Assembly (NCBI GenBank): GCA_045540335.1
Contig: JAZQHC010000038.1
Span: forward strand, 1-45,391
Length of the DNA stretch: 45,391 nucleotides
Direction of reading: 5' to 3'
Source of the DNA: RGIG7213 sp045540335
GTDB taxonomy: Bacteria; Bacillota; Clostridia; Oscillospirales; CAG-272
Below are positions 15,640 through 24,371 of this stretch, piece by piece. The notes beneath the pieces are model-generated. The model was not told the origin of the DNA, searched no databases, and saw only the letters and a list, made by a program, of their open reading frames with translations. A program made the translations under genes and the position numbers. Position 1 is the stretch's first letter, and every line of letters starts with the position of its first letter.

Positions 15640-16608
15640 ATGAAATTAGGCGTTCTTACAAATCTTTACGGAAATAAACCTATACAAGAAGTTATTCCGT
15701 ATCTTGCATCATTGGGTGTACAAGCAGTAGAGCTTGGTTGCGGCGGATACCCCGGAAATGCACATTGCAACCCCGAAAAGCTGCTGAATGATGAAAAAGC
15801 GTACGAAGAATTTATTGACCTTTTGAACAAATATAACATGACGGTTTCTGCACTTTCTTGTCACGGAAACCCCGTACACCCGAATAAAGATATTGCAGAT
15901 AAATTCCATGCAGATTTTGAAAAAACCGTTTTATTGGCTGAAAAAATGGGCATTGACACCGTTATAACTTTTTCCGGTTGCCCCGGCGACCACGACGGTG
16001 CAAAATATCCCAACTGGGTAACCTGCCCTTGGCCTGAGGATTTTTTAGCAATACTTGATTACCAGTGGAACGACGTTCTTATTCCCTATTGGAAAAAAAC
16101 AGCAGAATTCTGCAAAGCACACAACGTAACGAAGATCGCGTTTGAAATGCACCCCGGTTTTTGCGTTTATAATACCGAAACCCTGCTTAAGCTGCGTAGT
16201 GCAGTCGGCGACTGCATCGGTGCAAACTTTGACCCTTCGCATTTGATATGGCAAGGTATGGATATTTGCGAAGCAATTAAAATGCTTAAAGGCTGCATAT
16301 ATCATTTTCACGCCAAGGATACGCGCATTGATGCAGGAAATACGGCAAGAATAGGTGTACTTGATACAAAGCATTACGGTGACGAATTAAATCGCGCTTG
16401 GGTATTCCGTGCTATCGGTTACGGTCACGATATGACGTATTGGAGAGATATTATTTCCATGCTTCGCCTTTGCGGATACGACCACGTTATTTCTATCGAG
16501 CATGAAGACAGCTTGATGACGGTAGATGAAGGGCTTGAAAAAGCAGTAGAATTTTTAAAGCAGGCTATAATTTCTTCCCCTAAGCCCGGAACAATGTCTT
16601 GGGCATAA
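15640..16608 (+). CDS. Sugar phosphate isomerase/epimerase (TIM barrel, AP-endonuclease-2 fold)
   Basis: The 322-residue protein has the xylose isomerase-like TIM-barrel pattern of IolE/IolI-type enzymes: MKLGVLTNLYG, LGVQAVELGCGG, a His in LSCHGNPVHP, and the metal ligands in IAFEMHPGFCVYN, GANFDPSHLIWQ, YHFHAKDTRID and ISIEHEDS. These give the Glu-Asp/His-His-Glu set for a divalent metal. Likely chemistry is keto-sugar or inosose isomerisation; the substrate is unknown. AAGGAG lies before the ATG, 22 bp after the small gene, so it may belong to the same transcript. The C-terminal GTMSWA tail is typical of this subgroup. Confidence 0.9.
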   Translation: MKLGVLTNLYGNKPIQEVIPYLASLGVQAVELGCGGYPGNAHCNPEKLLNDEKAYEEFIDLLNKYNMTVSALSCHGNPVHPNKDIADKFHADFEKTVLLAEKMGIDTVITFSGCPGDHDGAKYPNWVTCPWPEDFLAILDYQWNDVLIPYWKKTAEFCKAHNVTKIAFEMHPGFCVYNTETLLKLRSAVGDCIGANFDPSHLIWQGMDICEAIKMLKGCIYHFHAKDTRIDAGNTARIGVLDTKHYGDELNRAWVFRAIGYGHDMTYWRDIISMLRLCGYDHVISIEHEDSLMTVDEGLEKAVEFLKQAIISSPKPGTMSWA

Positions 16609-16979
16609 TAAAAACATCATCATCTGAGCGGCCAATGTTAAATTATCGAGTATTCTTCCGTTCAGCAATTCCAAATAGGTTTCAAGCTTTTTTCTACTAA
16701 TCACATGTATCCTCTTCACTATAGAACTATTTTATCGCAAGTTTCGCCTTTGTAATACAAAGGCGAAGGACAAAGCCCATCCCCCCTATTTTTTATAGGG
16801 CAGGGGTTTACTTGCGCCGCCTTGTTGGCTTAAATCTTATGTTACGGCGGGAGCAAGCCCCCGCCCTACGTTGCCCACCATTATAACACAAATCGGCAGA
16901 GAAGACAAGTTCTCTGCCGAAATTTTCGTGCTGCTAATTCTCTGCTAAAAATGCAAAGAGAACCAGCCGTTTTTTTATA
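16609..16979. repeat. Hairpin-rich intergenic region, candidate repeat elements
   Basis: No convincing gene. It holds four inverted repeats: 16743-16767 (TTCGCCTTTGTA, 1 nt, complement), 16784-16800 (CCCTAT/ATAGGG), 16846-16865 (GGCGGG/CCCGCC within a segment much like short interspersed repeats of gut Clostridia), and 16893-16920 (TCGGCAGAGAA/TTCTCTGCCGA). The last probably terminates the ABC operon on the minus strand. A 54-codon minus frame (16719-16555) reads MKRIHVISRKKLETYLELL at its start but runs into the isomerase gene and lacks a ribosome binding site; it may be a relic. Confidence 0.5.
16893..16920 (-). terminator. Terminator of the second amino acid ABC operon
   Basis: Eleven-bp stem TCGGCAGAGAA with its complement and a 6-nt loop, 60 bp past the ATPase stop on the minus strand. 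The U tract is short and interrupted. Confidence 0.6.
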
Positions 16980-17789
16980 TTATTTTTCTTTTGCTTTTTG
17001 TAAAAATGCTTGCAAATGTGGGCTTTTGGGATCTACGAACACTTCAGACGGGGGTCCCTCTTCCTCTATCACGCCGTTTGACATAAATATCACCTTATCG
17101 GCAACGCCGCGCGCAAACTCCATCTCGTGTGTTACAACTATCATGGTCGTATCGTTTGATTTCAAGCCTCTTATAACCTTAAGCACTTCGCCCGTAAGCT
17201 CTGGGTCAAGTGCAGAGGTTGGCTCGTCAAAACAAAGTATCTTAGGCGTCATTGCAAGCGCTCTCGCTATTGCTACGCGTTGGCTTTGCCCACCCGAAAG
17301 CTGGCACGGATATGAATCTTTCTTTTCAGAAAGCCCCACCCTTTCAAGCAAAGCAAGTGCATTTTCTTCTATCTGCGCTATTTTTTGGGCTTTATATTGC
17401 CTTGCTTTTATCCCTTTAAGGCCAAGACTTTTAATCTCATCCTTCAGCGCAAGCTCGGGCGCGAGGGTAATATTGCGGAATACCGTATATTGAGGAAATA
17501 AATTGAAGGATTGAAAAACCAACCCAAAGTTCAACCTATTCGAACGAATCTCCCCATCGGACATATTTTTCTTTTCTTCGCCGTTTATAAGCGTCTTTCC
17601 GTCAACCGTTATCGTACCTTTATCGGGGGTTTCCAAAAAGTTAAGACAACGCAGCAACGTAGTTTTTCCGCTTCCTGACGAGCCGATTATAGCAAGAACC
17701 TCGCCCTTTTCAAGAGTAAAGGAAATATCTTTCAACACTTGAAAATCGCCAAAGCTTTTTTCTATATTCTTTACTTCAAGTATTGCCAT
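16980..17789 (-). CDS. Amino acid ABC transporter, ATP-binding protein (second system)
   Basis: A 269-residue ATPase with Walker A GSSGSGKTT, signature LSGGQSQR, Walker B ILCFDEPTSALDPE and switch VVVTHEM. It works with the permease and binding protein directly upstream. I start it at 17789 (MAILEVKNIEKSFG), because CAGGAGTTAAT precedes that ATG and it lies one base after the permease stop. Like the first ATPase here it has an insert of about 15-20 mostly basic residues between the Q-loop and the signature (KSLGLKGIKARQYKAQK). Ligand unknown. Confidence 0.95.
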   Translation of the reverse strand: MAILEVKNIEKSFGDFQVLKDISFTLEKGEVLAIIGSSGSGKTTLLRCLNFLETPDKGTITVDGKTLINGEEKKNMSDGEIRSNRLNFGLVFQSFNLFPQYTVFRNITLAPELALKDEIKSLGLKGIKARQYKAQKIAQIEENALALLERVGLSEKKDSYPCQLSGGQSQRVAIARALAMTPKILCFDEPTSALDPELTGEVLKVIRGLKSNDTTMIVVTHEMEFARGVADKVIFMSNGVIEEEGPPSEVFVDPKSPHLQAFLQKAKEK

Positions 17790-17790
17790 A

Positions 17791-18471
17791 TTAACTCCTG
17801 AATTTATCAAACTTTCTTTCGATTCTGCCAAACATTACCGTAAGGATAATGTTAAACACAAGGTAAAAAGCACCTGTGTAGAACAAAGGCCATATGATAA
17901 ACTCGGTTTTCAATACTTGTTCTGCGCAGAAAAAGATCTCTATTACGGATATCGTTCTTGCCAGTGCCGTATCCTTCACAAGTGTTATCGTTTCGTTGCT
18001 TATCGGCGCTAAAATATTCTTTATAACCTGCAAAAGCACTACTTTAAAAAACACCTGCGATTTAGTCATTCCAAGAACTTGACCGGCCTCGTACTGACCT
18101 TTCGGTATATTTTCTATCCCGCCGCGGTATATCTCTGCAAAATAGCAGGAATAATTAAGTACAAATCCCACCAGCGCACCAAAGAAATACGCAAGGGAAA
18201 CGTCGCCGTTAAACATCGGCCATCTTGTAATAGGATAACCAAATGCAAGGCCCGGCAGATATACGACGATCATAAGCTGCAAAAGCAGCGGCGTGCCGCG
18301 GATAACGTACACGAAGCCCTTTACCAACCATTTAAGCGGTTTAAACTTGCACATAGTACCAAGCGACAGTATAAGCCCCAAGGGAAGAGAAAGTGCAAGC
18401 GTTAAGATAAACAACAGCAGCGTCGTGCCGAATCCGTCAAGCAACAGAAGTGTTATGTTCCAAAAACTCAT
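17791..18471 (-). CDS. Amino acid ABC transporter, permease (second system)
   Basis: A 226-residue HisM/GlnP-type permease with the family's VIRGTPLLLQLMIVVYLP segment (about residues 56-73) and the coupling loop IPKGQYEAGQVLGMTKSQVFFKVVLLQVIKNIL. About five membrane segments are visible. It starts 21 bp after the binding protein stop with only a weak ribosome binding site, so it may depend on translation of the upstream gene. Loss of the pair with the ATPase seems unlikely, because the two are adjoining by one base. Confidence 0.95.
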   Translation of the reverse strand: MSFWNITLLLLDGFGTTLLLFILTLALSLPLGLILSLGTMCKFKPLKWLVKGFVYVIRGTPLLLQLMIVVYLPGLAFGYPITRWPMFNGDVSLAYFFGALVGFVLNYSCYFAEIYRGGIENIPKGQYEAGQVLGMTKSQVFFKVVLLQVIKNILAPISNETITLVKDTALARTISVIEIFFCAEQVLKTEFIIWPLFYTGAFYLVFNIILTVMFGRIERKFDKFRS

Positions 18472-18492
18472 CAGTTCGCCAATCCGAAAAAA

Positions 18493-19296
18493 TTATTTTT
18501 TAAGAGCTTCCTCGTAAAGATCTACAACATCATATTTTTCAGCGATCTTCTTCAATTCGCCGTTGTCAACGAGTTCTTTTATAATATCGTTTACCTTTGC
18601 TGTCATATCGGAACCAACGCGGAAACCGATAGCGTACAATTCGTCTGCAAGCTTGATATCTTCAACGATCATAAGATCTGCATAGTCGCCTTGACCAACA
18701 GAAGCTTTTGCCATTGTATAGTCAATAACTACCGCATCATAGTTACCTGCATTCAAGCCGAGAAGTGCGGCTGCCTGGTCTTTAGAAGCTGTGTAAGAGG
18801 ATGTTTTAAGGCTTTCATCTGATTTTACAGCAGTTTCACCTGCAGAACCGCCTTCGGCAGATGTAAGTGCGGAAGAAAGACTTGCTGTTGTAGTATATTT
18901 TTCAGCATCCGCTTTGTTAATAACAACGCATTGTTTGTTAACGAGGTAGGAATTTGTAAAGTCCATATTAGCTTTACGTTCTTCTGTTACGGTAAGACCG
19001 TTCCATATACAGTCAATATCGCCTGCTTTAAGTGTTGTTTCTTTTGTTTCCCAGTCTATGATCTGGAAATCAGGTTCAACGCCAAGCTTTGCACAAACCG
19101 CTTTTGCAAAATCAGTATCAAAGCCTGTAAGTGTTTTGCCATCTGCTTCATAGTAGTTCATAGGATCGTATATAGTAATACCAATAACAAGCTTGCCGCT
19201 TTCCTTTACGGTATCAAGATCACCCTTTTTACCGCATGCGCTGAACATGCCGAGGCACAGGGTAAGAGCCAAGAGTAATGAAAAGATTTTTTTCAT
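18493..19296 (-). CDS. Amino acid ABC binding lipoprotein (second system, normal order)
   Basis: A 267-residue lipoprotein (signal peptide, FSAC with lipid Cys at 21) of the SBP_bac_3 family. It has the usual layout: GKLVIGITIYDPMNYY near the mature start, TGFDTDFAKAVCAKLGV, DCIWNGLTVTEERKANMDFT, then VVIDYTMAKA and a C-terminal module with DIKLADELYAIGFRV and ELVDNGELKKIAEKYDV. The family binds polar or negatively charged amino acids; the precise ligand is open. GAGGTAAAAAACA precedes the start. It serves as an internal reference for the permuted homologue at 7464-8315. Confidence 0.96.
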   Translation of the reverse strand: MKKIFSLLLALTLCLGMFSACGKKGDLDTVKESGKLVIGITIYDPMNYYEADGKTLTGFDTDFAKAVCAKLGVEPDFQIIDWETKETTLKAGDIDCIWNGLTVTEERKANMDFTNSYLVNKQCVVINKADAEKYTTTASLSSALTSAEGGSAGETAVKSDESLKTSSYTASKDQAAALLGLNAGNYDAVVIDYTMAKASVGQGDYADLMIVEDIKLADELYAIGFRVGSDMTAKVNDIIKELVDNGELKKIAEKYDVVDLYEEALKK

Positions 19297-19329
19297 TGTT
19301 TTTTACCTCACTTTTAAAATTATACGGAT

Positions 19330-19358
19330 AGTATAGCCTAAAAGATAGATTTTGTCAA
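19330..19358 (-). promoter_or_regulatory. Promoter of the second amino acid ABC operon
   Basis: TTGACA (19358-19353), a 17 bp spacer and TATACT (19335-19330) on the minus strand, 34 bp before the start codon. Confidence 0.85.
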
Positions 19359-19462
19359 GTGAAATTTTAGCGAATTAAAGCAAAAAAGAAAAAAAGTAAT
19401 AAAATTTCCTATTAAACAGTTAAGAGTACATAATATAAAGTTTATAATTTACCGCTTATTTA

Positions 19463-19492
19463 TTGACAAAACAATGTATTTCGTGCTAAAAT
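19463..19492 (+). promoter_or_regulatory. Promoter of the esterase-fhs-tsaE-tsaB gene train
   Basis: TTGACA (19463-19468), an 18 bp spacer and TAAAAT (19487-19492), 32 bp before the esterase start. Divergent from the ABC operon promoter 105 bp away. Confidence 0.8.
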
Positions 19493-19523
19493 AACCGAAA
19501 ATACATACGTAAGGAACAGTTCA

Positions 19524-21545
19524 ATGAACATACGTGAATATATCTGCAGCTCTTCCGAAGAGTATCCTCTTGACAGGATCGTTACAGACGGCGGCATGTG
19601 TGCCATATTCAGAAGCATTTGCTGTATCGGTGACAGTCTGTCATCCGGAGAATTTGAAGCAGTAAACACCAATAGTAAAAAATCGTACCACGATATGTTT
19701 GATTATTCGTGGGGGCAGTATATCGCCCGTTCAACAGGGGCGAAGGTGCTTAATTTTTCCCGCGGCGGAATGACGGCACAAGAATATTGCGAAACATTTG
19801 CACAAGAAAACGGATTTTGGAGTAAAGATCTTCTTTGTCAAGCGTATATAATTGCGCTTGGCGTAAACGACCTGTTGAATCCAAGCACCCCGGTGGGCTC
19901 TGTCAGCGACGTTGATCTTGACGATTACAATAATAATACGAAAAACTTTGCCGGATATTACGCAAAGATAATACAACGTATAAAGTCAATGCAGCCGAAT
20001 GCGAAATTCTTCTTAATGACGATGTTAAGCGGGAAGGACCGCGTTGCAGAATCCACAAGAACGGCACATGCGAAATTTTTATACAATCTGGCAGATATGT
20101 TTGATAACACCTATGTTATTGATCTTTACAAATACGGGCCTGAACAAACAGACGAATATATTCAGCGTTACATGATGGGCGGCCATTTATCTGCCGCCGG
20201 ATACCTTTTAACCGCGCGCATGGTAGAAAGCTATATTGACTATATAATACGCCACAATCCGCAGGATTTTAAGGAAGTGCCTTTTATCGGCACGGGGTTA
20301 TCATTTTATCACCCCGAATCCATAGATAAGAAGGCAGATATCGAATCTTACTACAAAGAAATAAAATCAACAATTCCGATAGTAAAGCACGTACCTGAAT
20401 TTGATCCTGTTTCCCCGTATAATATCAAAGCAGTTACCGTATCAGGTGCAGATTATAAAGGCAACAAAACAAAATTCTTTGCATATATGGGATTTCCCGA
20501 AAACGCGGATGAAAACACTCCCGGCATTGTGCTTATACACGGCGGCGGAGGACACGCATATTTGCAATGGGCCGAAATGTGGGTACAACGAGGATATTCC
20601 GTAATAGTTCCCGACACGGTAGGTCATTTCCCGATGAAAAACACCGAATCACCTGAAAGTATTATTTGGCATCACGGTATCTACGGCATTTTCTGTGAAG
20701 ACGGTTACGTTGCCCCGCCGAATAACGACGATATGATAAATTCACACTGCAAGCCGTTTGAAGAACGCTGGATGACGCATATTACCGCACAATGCATGTT
20801 ATCGTATTCTGCACTTATTCAAAGCGGAAAATCAAGTCAAAGCAAAACAGGAATTTCAGGTATTTCCTGGGGCGGCGTTGCTGTAAGTATCGCGTTGGGA
20901 TTTGACGATAGATTTGCATTTGCAATTCCCGTATATGGATCCGGATATCTTAACGAAGCGTTATCGTGGATGAAGGATAAATTCGCACATCCGCAAACGC
21001 ACAGATACTTTTTGGCACAAGACCGTTTTGACAGGGTTAACATACCGATAATGTGGCTGTGTTGGAATGACGATTTTTGTTTTTCAATAAATTCCAATTC
21101 AAAAAGCTATTATCAAACGGTAAAAAATAACGAAAAAACGGTTATTTCGATAGTTAACGGTATGTTTCACTCGCACGAATTTGCATGGCAACGGTGCGAA
21201 AGCATGGAATTTGCAGACAGTATAGTAAAAGGCGCAAAGCAGTTGCCGCGCTTTACCTCTTTGCCCGACGGCACGTCGTGCGATTGCGTTTGCAAATACG
21301 ATGGAAAGCTTTGTGCAACGTTATATTACATAAAAGATGAATTTACATACTCAAGCCATGTAAAATACGGTATGTGCAATACCTTTTTAGATCCAGATTG
21401 GATGTACGCCCCGATTGATTGTTCAAACGGGGTAATAAACGGCACGCTTCCGCAGGATGCCAAATATTATTATATCGAAGTTCAAAATGAAAACGGCGTA
21501 GTAATATCAACGCCGCTTATATCAAGAAAAACGGAGGAACAATAA
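19524..21545 (+). CDS. Two-domain esterase: SGNH hydrolase fused to alpha/beta hydrolase
   Basis: The 673-residue protein joins two hydrolase folds. Residues 30-235 form an SGNH/GDSL domain: block I CIGDSLSSGE (Ser38), block III ALGVNDLL and block V GGHLSAAGY. Residues about 265-610 form an alpha/beta hydrolase of the acetyl-xylan-esterase/dienelactone type: GIVLIHGGGGH (oxyanion region), nucleophile elbow GISWGG (Ser448), an Asp in WNDDF and His in FHSHEFAW. A short C-terminal beta-rich part follows. No signal peptide is seen, so it acts in the cytoplasm. Likely role is deacetylation of imported sugars or oligosaccharides, an inference. It is two bases from fhs and heads the operon. Confidence 0.85.
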   Translation: MNIREYICSSSEEYPLDRIVTDGGMCAIFRSICCIGDSLSSGEFEAVNTNSKKSYHDMFDYSWGQYIARSTGAKVLNFSRGGMTAQEYCETFAQENGFWSKDLLCQAYIIALGVNDLLNPSTPVGSVSDVDLDDYNNNTKNFAGYYAKIIQRIKSMQPNAKFFLMTMLSGKDRVAESTRTAHAKFLYNLADMFDNTYVIDLYKYGPEQTDEYIQRYMMGGHLSAAGYLLTARMVESYIDYIIRHNPQDFKEVPFIGTGLSFYHPESIDKKADIESYYKEIKSTIPIVKHVPEFDPVSPYNIKAVTVSGADYKGNKTKFFAYMGFPENADENTPGIVLIHGGGGHAYLQWAEMWVQRGYSVIVPDTVGHFPMKNTESPESIIWHHGIYGIFCEDGYVAPPNNDDMINSHCKPFEERWMTHITAQCMLSYSALIQSGKSSQSKTGISGISWGGVAVSIALGFDDRFAFAIPVYGSGYLNEALSWMKDKFAHPQTHRYFLAQDRFDRVNIPIMWLCWNDDFCFSINSNSKSYYQTVKNNEKTVISIVNGMFHSHEFAWQRCESMEFADSIVKGAKQLPRFTSLPDGTSCDCVCKYDGKLCATLYYIKDEFTYSSHVKYGMCNTFLDPDWMYAPIDCSNGVINGTLPQDAKYYYIEVQNENGVVISTPLISRKTEEQ

Positions 21546-21546
21546 A

Positions 21547-23220
21547 ATGCTTACAGATATCGAAATTGCTCAAAACACAAAAATGAAGCCGATAAAAGAA
21601 ATCGCCGATTCTTTGGGTATCACAGATGAAGAGCTTATTCCTTACGGCAGATACAAAGCCAAGATAGACGACGGATTTGAAAAACGCATGGCTAACAAGC
21701 CAAACGGTAAGCTTATCCTTGTAACCGCTATCAACCCGACCCCTGCAGGTGAAGGAAAAACCACTACCACCATAGGCCTTGGTCAGGCAATGGCGAAGCT
21801 TGGTCTTGATTCAATAATTGCTTTAAGAGAGCCTTCACTCGGCCCTGTATTTGGTGTAAAAGGCGGTGCGGCCGGCGGCGGATATTCACAGGTACTTCCC
21901 ATGGAAGACATAAATCTGCACTTTACGGGCGATTTTCATGCAATTACCTCTGCAAACAATTTGCTTTGCGCAATGATCGACAATCATATTCAACAAGGCA
22001 ACGAATTACGAATCGATCAAAGACGCGTTCTTTTCCAAAGGGTTCTTGATATGAATGACAGAGCGCTTCGCAACATCATAATCGGGCTTGGCGCAAAAGC
22101 CGACGGTGTACCAAGACAAGACAAATTCAGTATCACCGTGGCAAGCGAGGTTATGGCAGTTCTTTGTTTGTCAAGCGATATTGAAGACCTTAAAAGACGT
22201 TTGGGTAATATACTTGTTGCCTACACTTACGACAACAAGCCGATATATGCAAAGGATATAGGCGCAAACGGCGCAATGGCGGCACTTTTGAAGGACGCTC
22301 TTAAACCCAACCTTGTTCAAACTACCGAAAACACACCTGCAATTATACACGGCGGTCCTTTTGCAAATATTGCGCACGGATGCAACTCCGTTAGGGCAAC
22401 AAAGCTTGCTTTGAAGCTTGCAGACTACGCAATTACCGAAGCGGGCTTCGGCGCAGACCTCGGGGCTGAAAAATTCCTTGATATTAAATGCAGAATTGCA
22501 GGTCTTGCACCTAAATGTATCGTTCTTGTTGCTACTGTCAGGGCTTTGAAATATAACGGCGGTGTTCCCAAGGCAGAGCTTGCAAACGAAAACTTACAAG
22601 CACTGAAAAAAGGTTCTTGCAATCTTGAGGCGCACATCGAAAACCTTTCAAAATACGGTGTTCCCGTTGTTGTTGCCATCAACCGTTTCCACACCGACAC
22701 AGACAGCGAGCTTCAATTACTTGAACAGATATGCCGCGAAAAAGGTGCTTCGTTTGCTTTATCCGAAGTTTTTGCAAAGGGCGGCGATGGCGGTATAGAG
22801 CTTGCAAAGGCAGTAGTTGAAGCATGCGACAAGCCCTCTGAATTCAAGCCTATATACGAAAGCAATATTTCCATAAAAGAAAAAATAGAAACTCTTGCAC
22901 GTGAAATATACGGTGCAAAGGGCGTGAAATACGACGATAAGGCGTTGCGCGATATTGATAATATACTTGCAGCCGATCCGGAATACGCGAATTATCCTAT
23001 ATGCGTTGCAAAAACACAGTATTCACTTTCCGACAATCCCGCGCTTTTAGGAAGGCCGAAAGATTTTGATCTTAACGTGCGCGAGGTTAAGGTTTCTGCC
23101 GGTGCCGGCTTTATCGTAGTTCTTACCGGTGCGATAATGACTATGCCGGGTCTTCCCAAAAAGCCCGCCGCATTGAATATCGACGTAGATGCTGAAGGAA
23201 ATATAACGGGGTTATTTTAA
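21547..23220 (+). CDS. fhs: Formate-tetrahydrofolate ligase
   Basis: ATP-dependent synthesis of 10-formyltetrahydrofolate from formate, feeding one-carbon metabolism and, in acetogens, the Wood-Ljungdahl methyl branch. At 557 residues it is full length. Visible marks are the P-loop TPAGEGKTTTTIGLGQ (residues 65-80), EPSLGPVFGVKGGAAGGGYSQV, LHFTGDFHAITSANNL, TEAGFGADLGAEKFLDIKCR and the C-terminal TGAIMTMPGLPKKPAAL. GGAGGAACAATAAA precedes the ATG. Its stop overlaps the tsaE start by one base. No other folate gene is in the window. Confidence 0.98.
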   Translation: MLTDIEIAQNTKMKPIKEIADSLGITDEELIPYGRYKAKIDDGFEKRMANKPNGKLILVTAINPTPAGEGKTTTTIGLGQAMAKLGLDSIIALREPSLGPVFGVKGGAAGGGYSQVLPMEDINLHFTGDFHAITSANNLLCAMIDNHIQQGNELRIDQRRVLFQRVLDMNDRALRNIIIGLGAKADGVPRQDKFSITVASEVMAVLCLSSDIEDLKRRLGNILVAYTYDNKPIYAKDIGANGAMAALLKDALKPNLVQTTENTPAIIHGGPFANIAHGCNSVRATKLALKLADYAITEAGFGADLGAEKFLDIKCRIAGLAPKCIVLVATVRALKYNGGVPKAELANENLQALKKGSCNLEAHIENLSKYGVPVVVAINRFHTDTDSELQLLEQICREKGASFALSEVFAKGGDGGIELAKAVVEACDKPSEFKPIYESNISIKEKIETLAREIYGAKGVKYDDKALRDIDNILAADPEYANYPICVAKTQYSLSDNPALLGRPKDFDLNVREVKVSAGAGFIVVLTGAIMTMPGLPKKPAALNIDVDAEGNITGLF

Positions 23221-23639
23221 TGATTGAGGTTTTCGTTTCATCATCGCTTGAACACACGGAAAAAATAGGCGCTGAATTTGCTAAAACCCTCAAGGGTGAC
23301 GAATTTATTGCCATGTATGGTGATCTTGGGGCGGGAAAAACTGCTTTTGTGCGCGGCATGGCATCACAAATATGCCCAAACTGCCGCGTAAGCAGTCCTT
23401 CTTACACATTGATCAACGAATACGTCGGCGGAAAATTTCCCCTTTATCACTTCGATGTTTACAGAATAACAAACGATGACGAGCTTTATTCAACAGGATT
23501 TTACGATTATCCAGGCAAGGGCATCTGCGTGTGCGAATGGTGCGAAAATATTCCATACGCAATACCGCAAGATGCGATCGTCGTAAGGATTGAATACGCA
23601 GGGGAAAACGAAAGAAAAATTACGTTAGAAAGAAAATAG
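23220..23639 (+). CDS. tsaE: tRNA threonylcarbamoyladenosine biosynthesis ATPase TsaE
   Basis: ATPase that works with TsaB and TsaD to make t6A37 on ANN-decoding tRNAs. The 139-residue protein has the Walker A GDLGAGKTAF (residues 39-48), the family's VSSPSYTLINEY and the YHFDVYRI segment. Start ATG overlaps the fhs stop (TAATG). It is followed at once by tsaB, a common pairing in Firmicutes; tsaD and the usual rimI are not in this cluster. Confidence 0.95.
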   Translation: MIEVFVSSSLEHTEKIGAEFAKTLKGDEFIAMYGDLGAGKTAFVRGMASQICPNCRVSSPSYTLINEYVGGKFPLYHFDVYRITNDDELYSTGFYDYPGKGICVCEWCENIPYAIPQDAIVVRIEYAGENERKITLERK

Positions 23640-23640
23640 T

Positions 23641-24339
23641 ATGATAATTTTGGCACTTGATACCACGGCAGTTACCGCAACTGCCGCCTTATGTGACGGA
23701 AAAACAAGGCTTGGCGAATTTACCGTAACAACAACACTTCACCACAGCGAAACAATGCTTCCGATGATACAGAATCTTCTTGATTGTTGCGGTTATACCA
23801 TCAAAGATGTGCAAATGATAGCCGCATCGGTAGGGCCGGGATCTTTCACTGGGGTAAGAATAGGGGCGTCGGTATTGCTTGGCCTTGCATTTGGAAAAAA
23901 TATACCGTGTGTCGGCGTATCATCTTTGCAGGCGCTTTCTTACAACATGCAAGGCTTGGGCGGTGAATTTATTGCCTGCCCTGTTATGGATGCAAGAAGG
24001 GGGCAATTATACAACGCATTATTCCGCCATGATAATGGAAATATTACCCGTATATGTGATGATAGGGTAATTATGGACTACGAATTAAAAGAAGAACTTG
24101 CAAAATTCAACGTTCCCGTATATTTGATAGGCGATGGTGCACAGATAGCAAAAAATGCTTTTGGCAATGCACTTCTTCCGCCTGCACAAATTGCACTTCA
24201 AAGCGCATATTCCGTAGCACAAGCCGCGCTTTTAAAATATGAAAGCACTGAAGATAAAAGTGTTTTCACCGATATTGGATTTAAACCGTTTTACCTTCGT
24301 TCCCCACAGGCGGAAAGGGAAAGAAACGGCTTGAAATAA
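23641..24339 (+). CDS. tsaB: tRNA t6A biosynthesis dimerisation protein TsaB
   Basis: TsaB is the catalytically inactive partner of TsaD in the t6A complex. The 232-residue protein begins MIILALDTTAVTATAAL, the typical ASKHA nucleotide-binding-like start, and has HSETMLPMI and the family hallmark VGPGSFTGVRIG (about residues 66-77), then PVMDARRGQLYNALF. It starts one base after the tsaE stop and shares the transcript. The C-terminal end PFYLRSPQAERE is also typical. Confidence 0.95.
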   Translation: MIILALDTTAVTATAALCDGKTRLGEFTVTTTLHHSETMLPMIQNLLDCCGYTIKDVQMIAASVGPGSFTGVRIGASVLLGLAFGKNIPCVGVSSLQALSYNMQGLGGEFIACPVMDARRGQLYNALFRHDNGNITRICDDRVIMDYELKEELAKFNVPVYLIGDGAQIAKNAFGNALLPPAQIALQSAYSVAQAALLKYESTEDKSVFTDIGFKPFYLRSPQAERERNGLK

Positions 24340-24371
24340 ATCAATTGAAATATTTTTTTAGGAGAAAAGAA

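Noticed and set aside
16555..16719. Minus-strand 54-codon frame with a protein-like beginning
   Set aside because: It lacks a ribosome binding site, starts with GTG, and its second half is only the reverse of the isomerase gene end. I mention it as a possible relic in the intergenic entry but do not call a gene.
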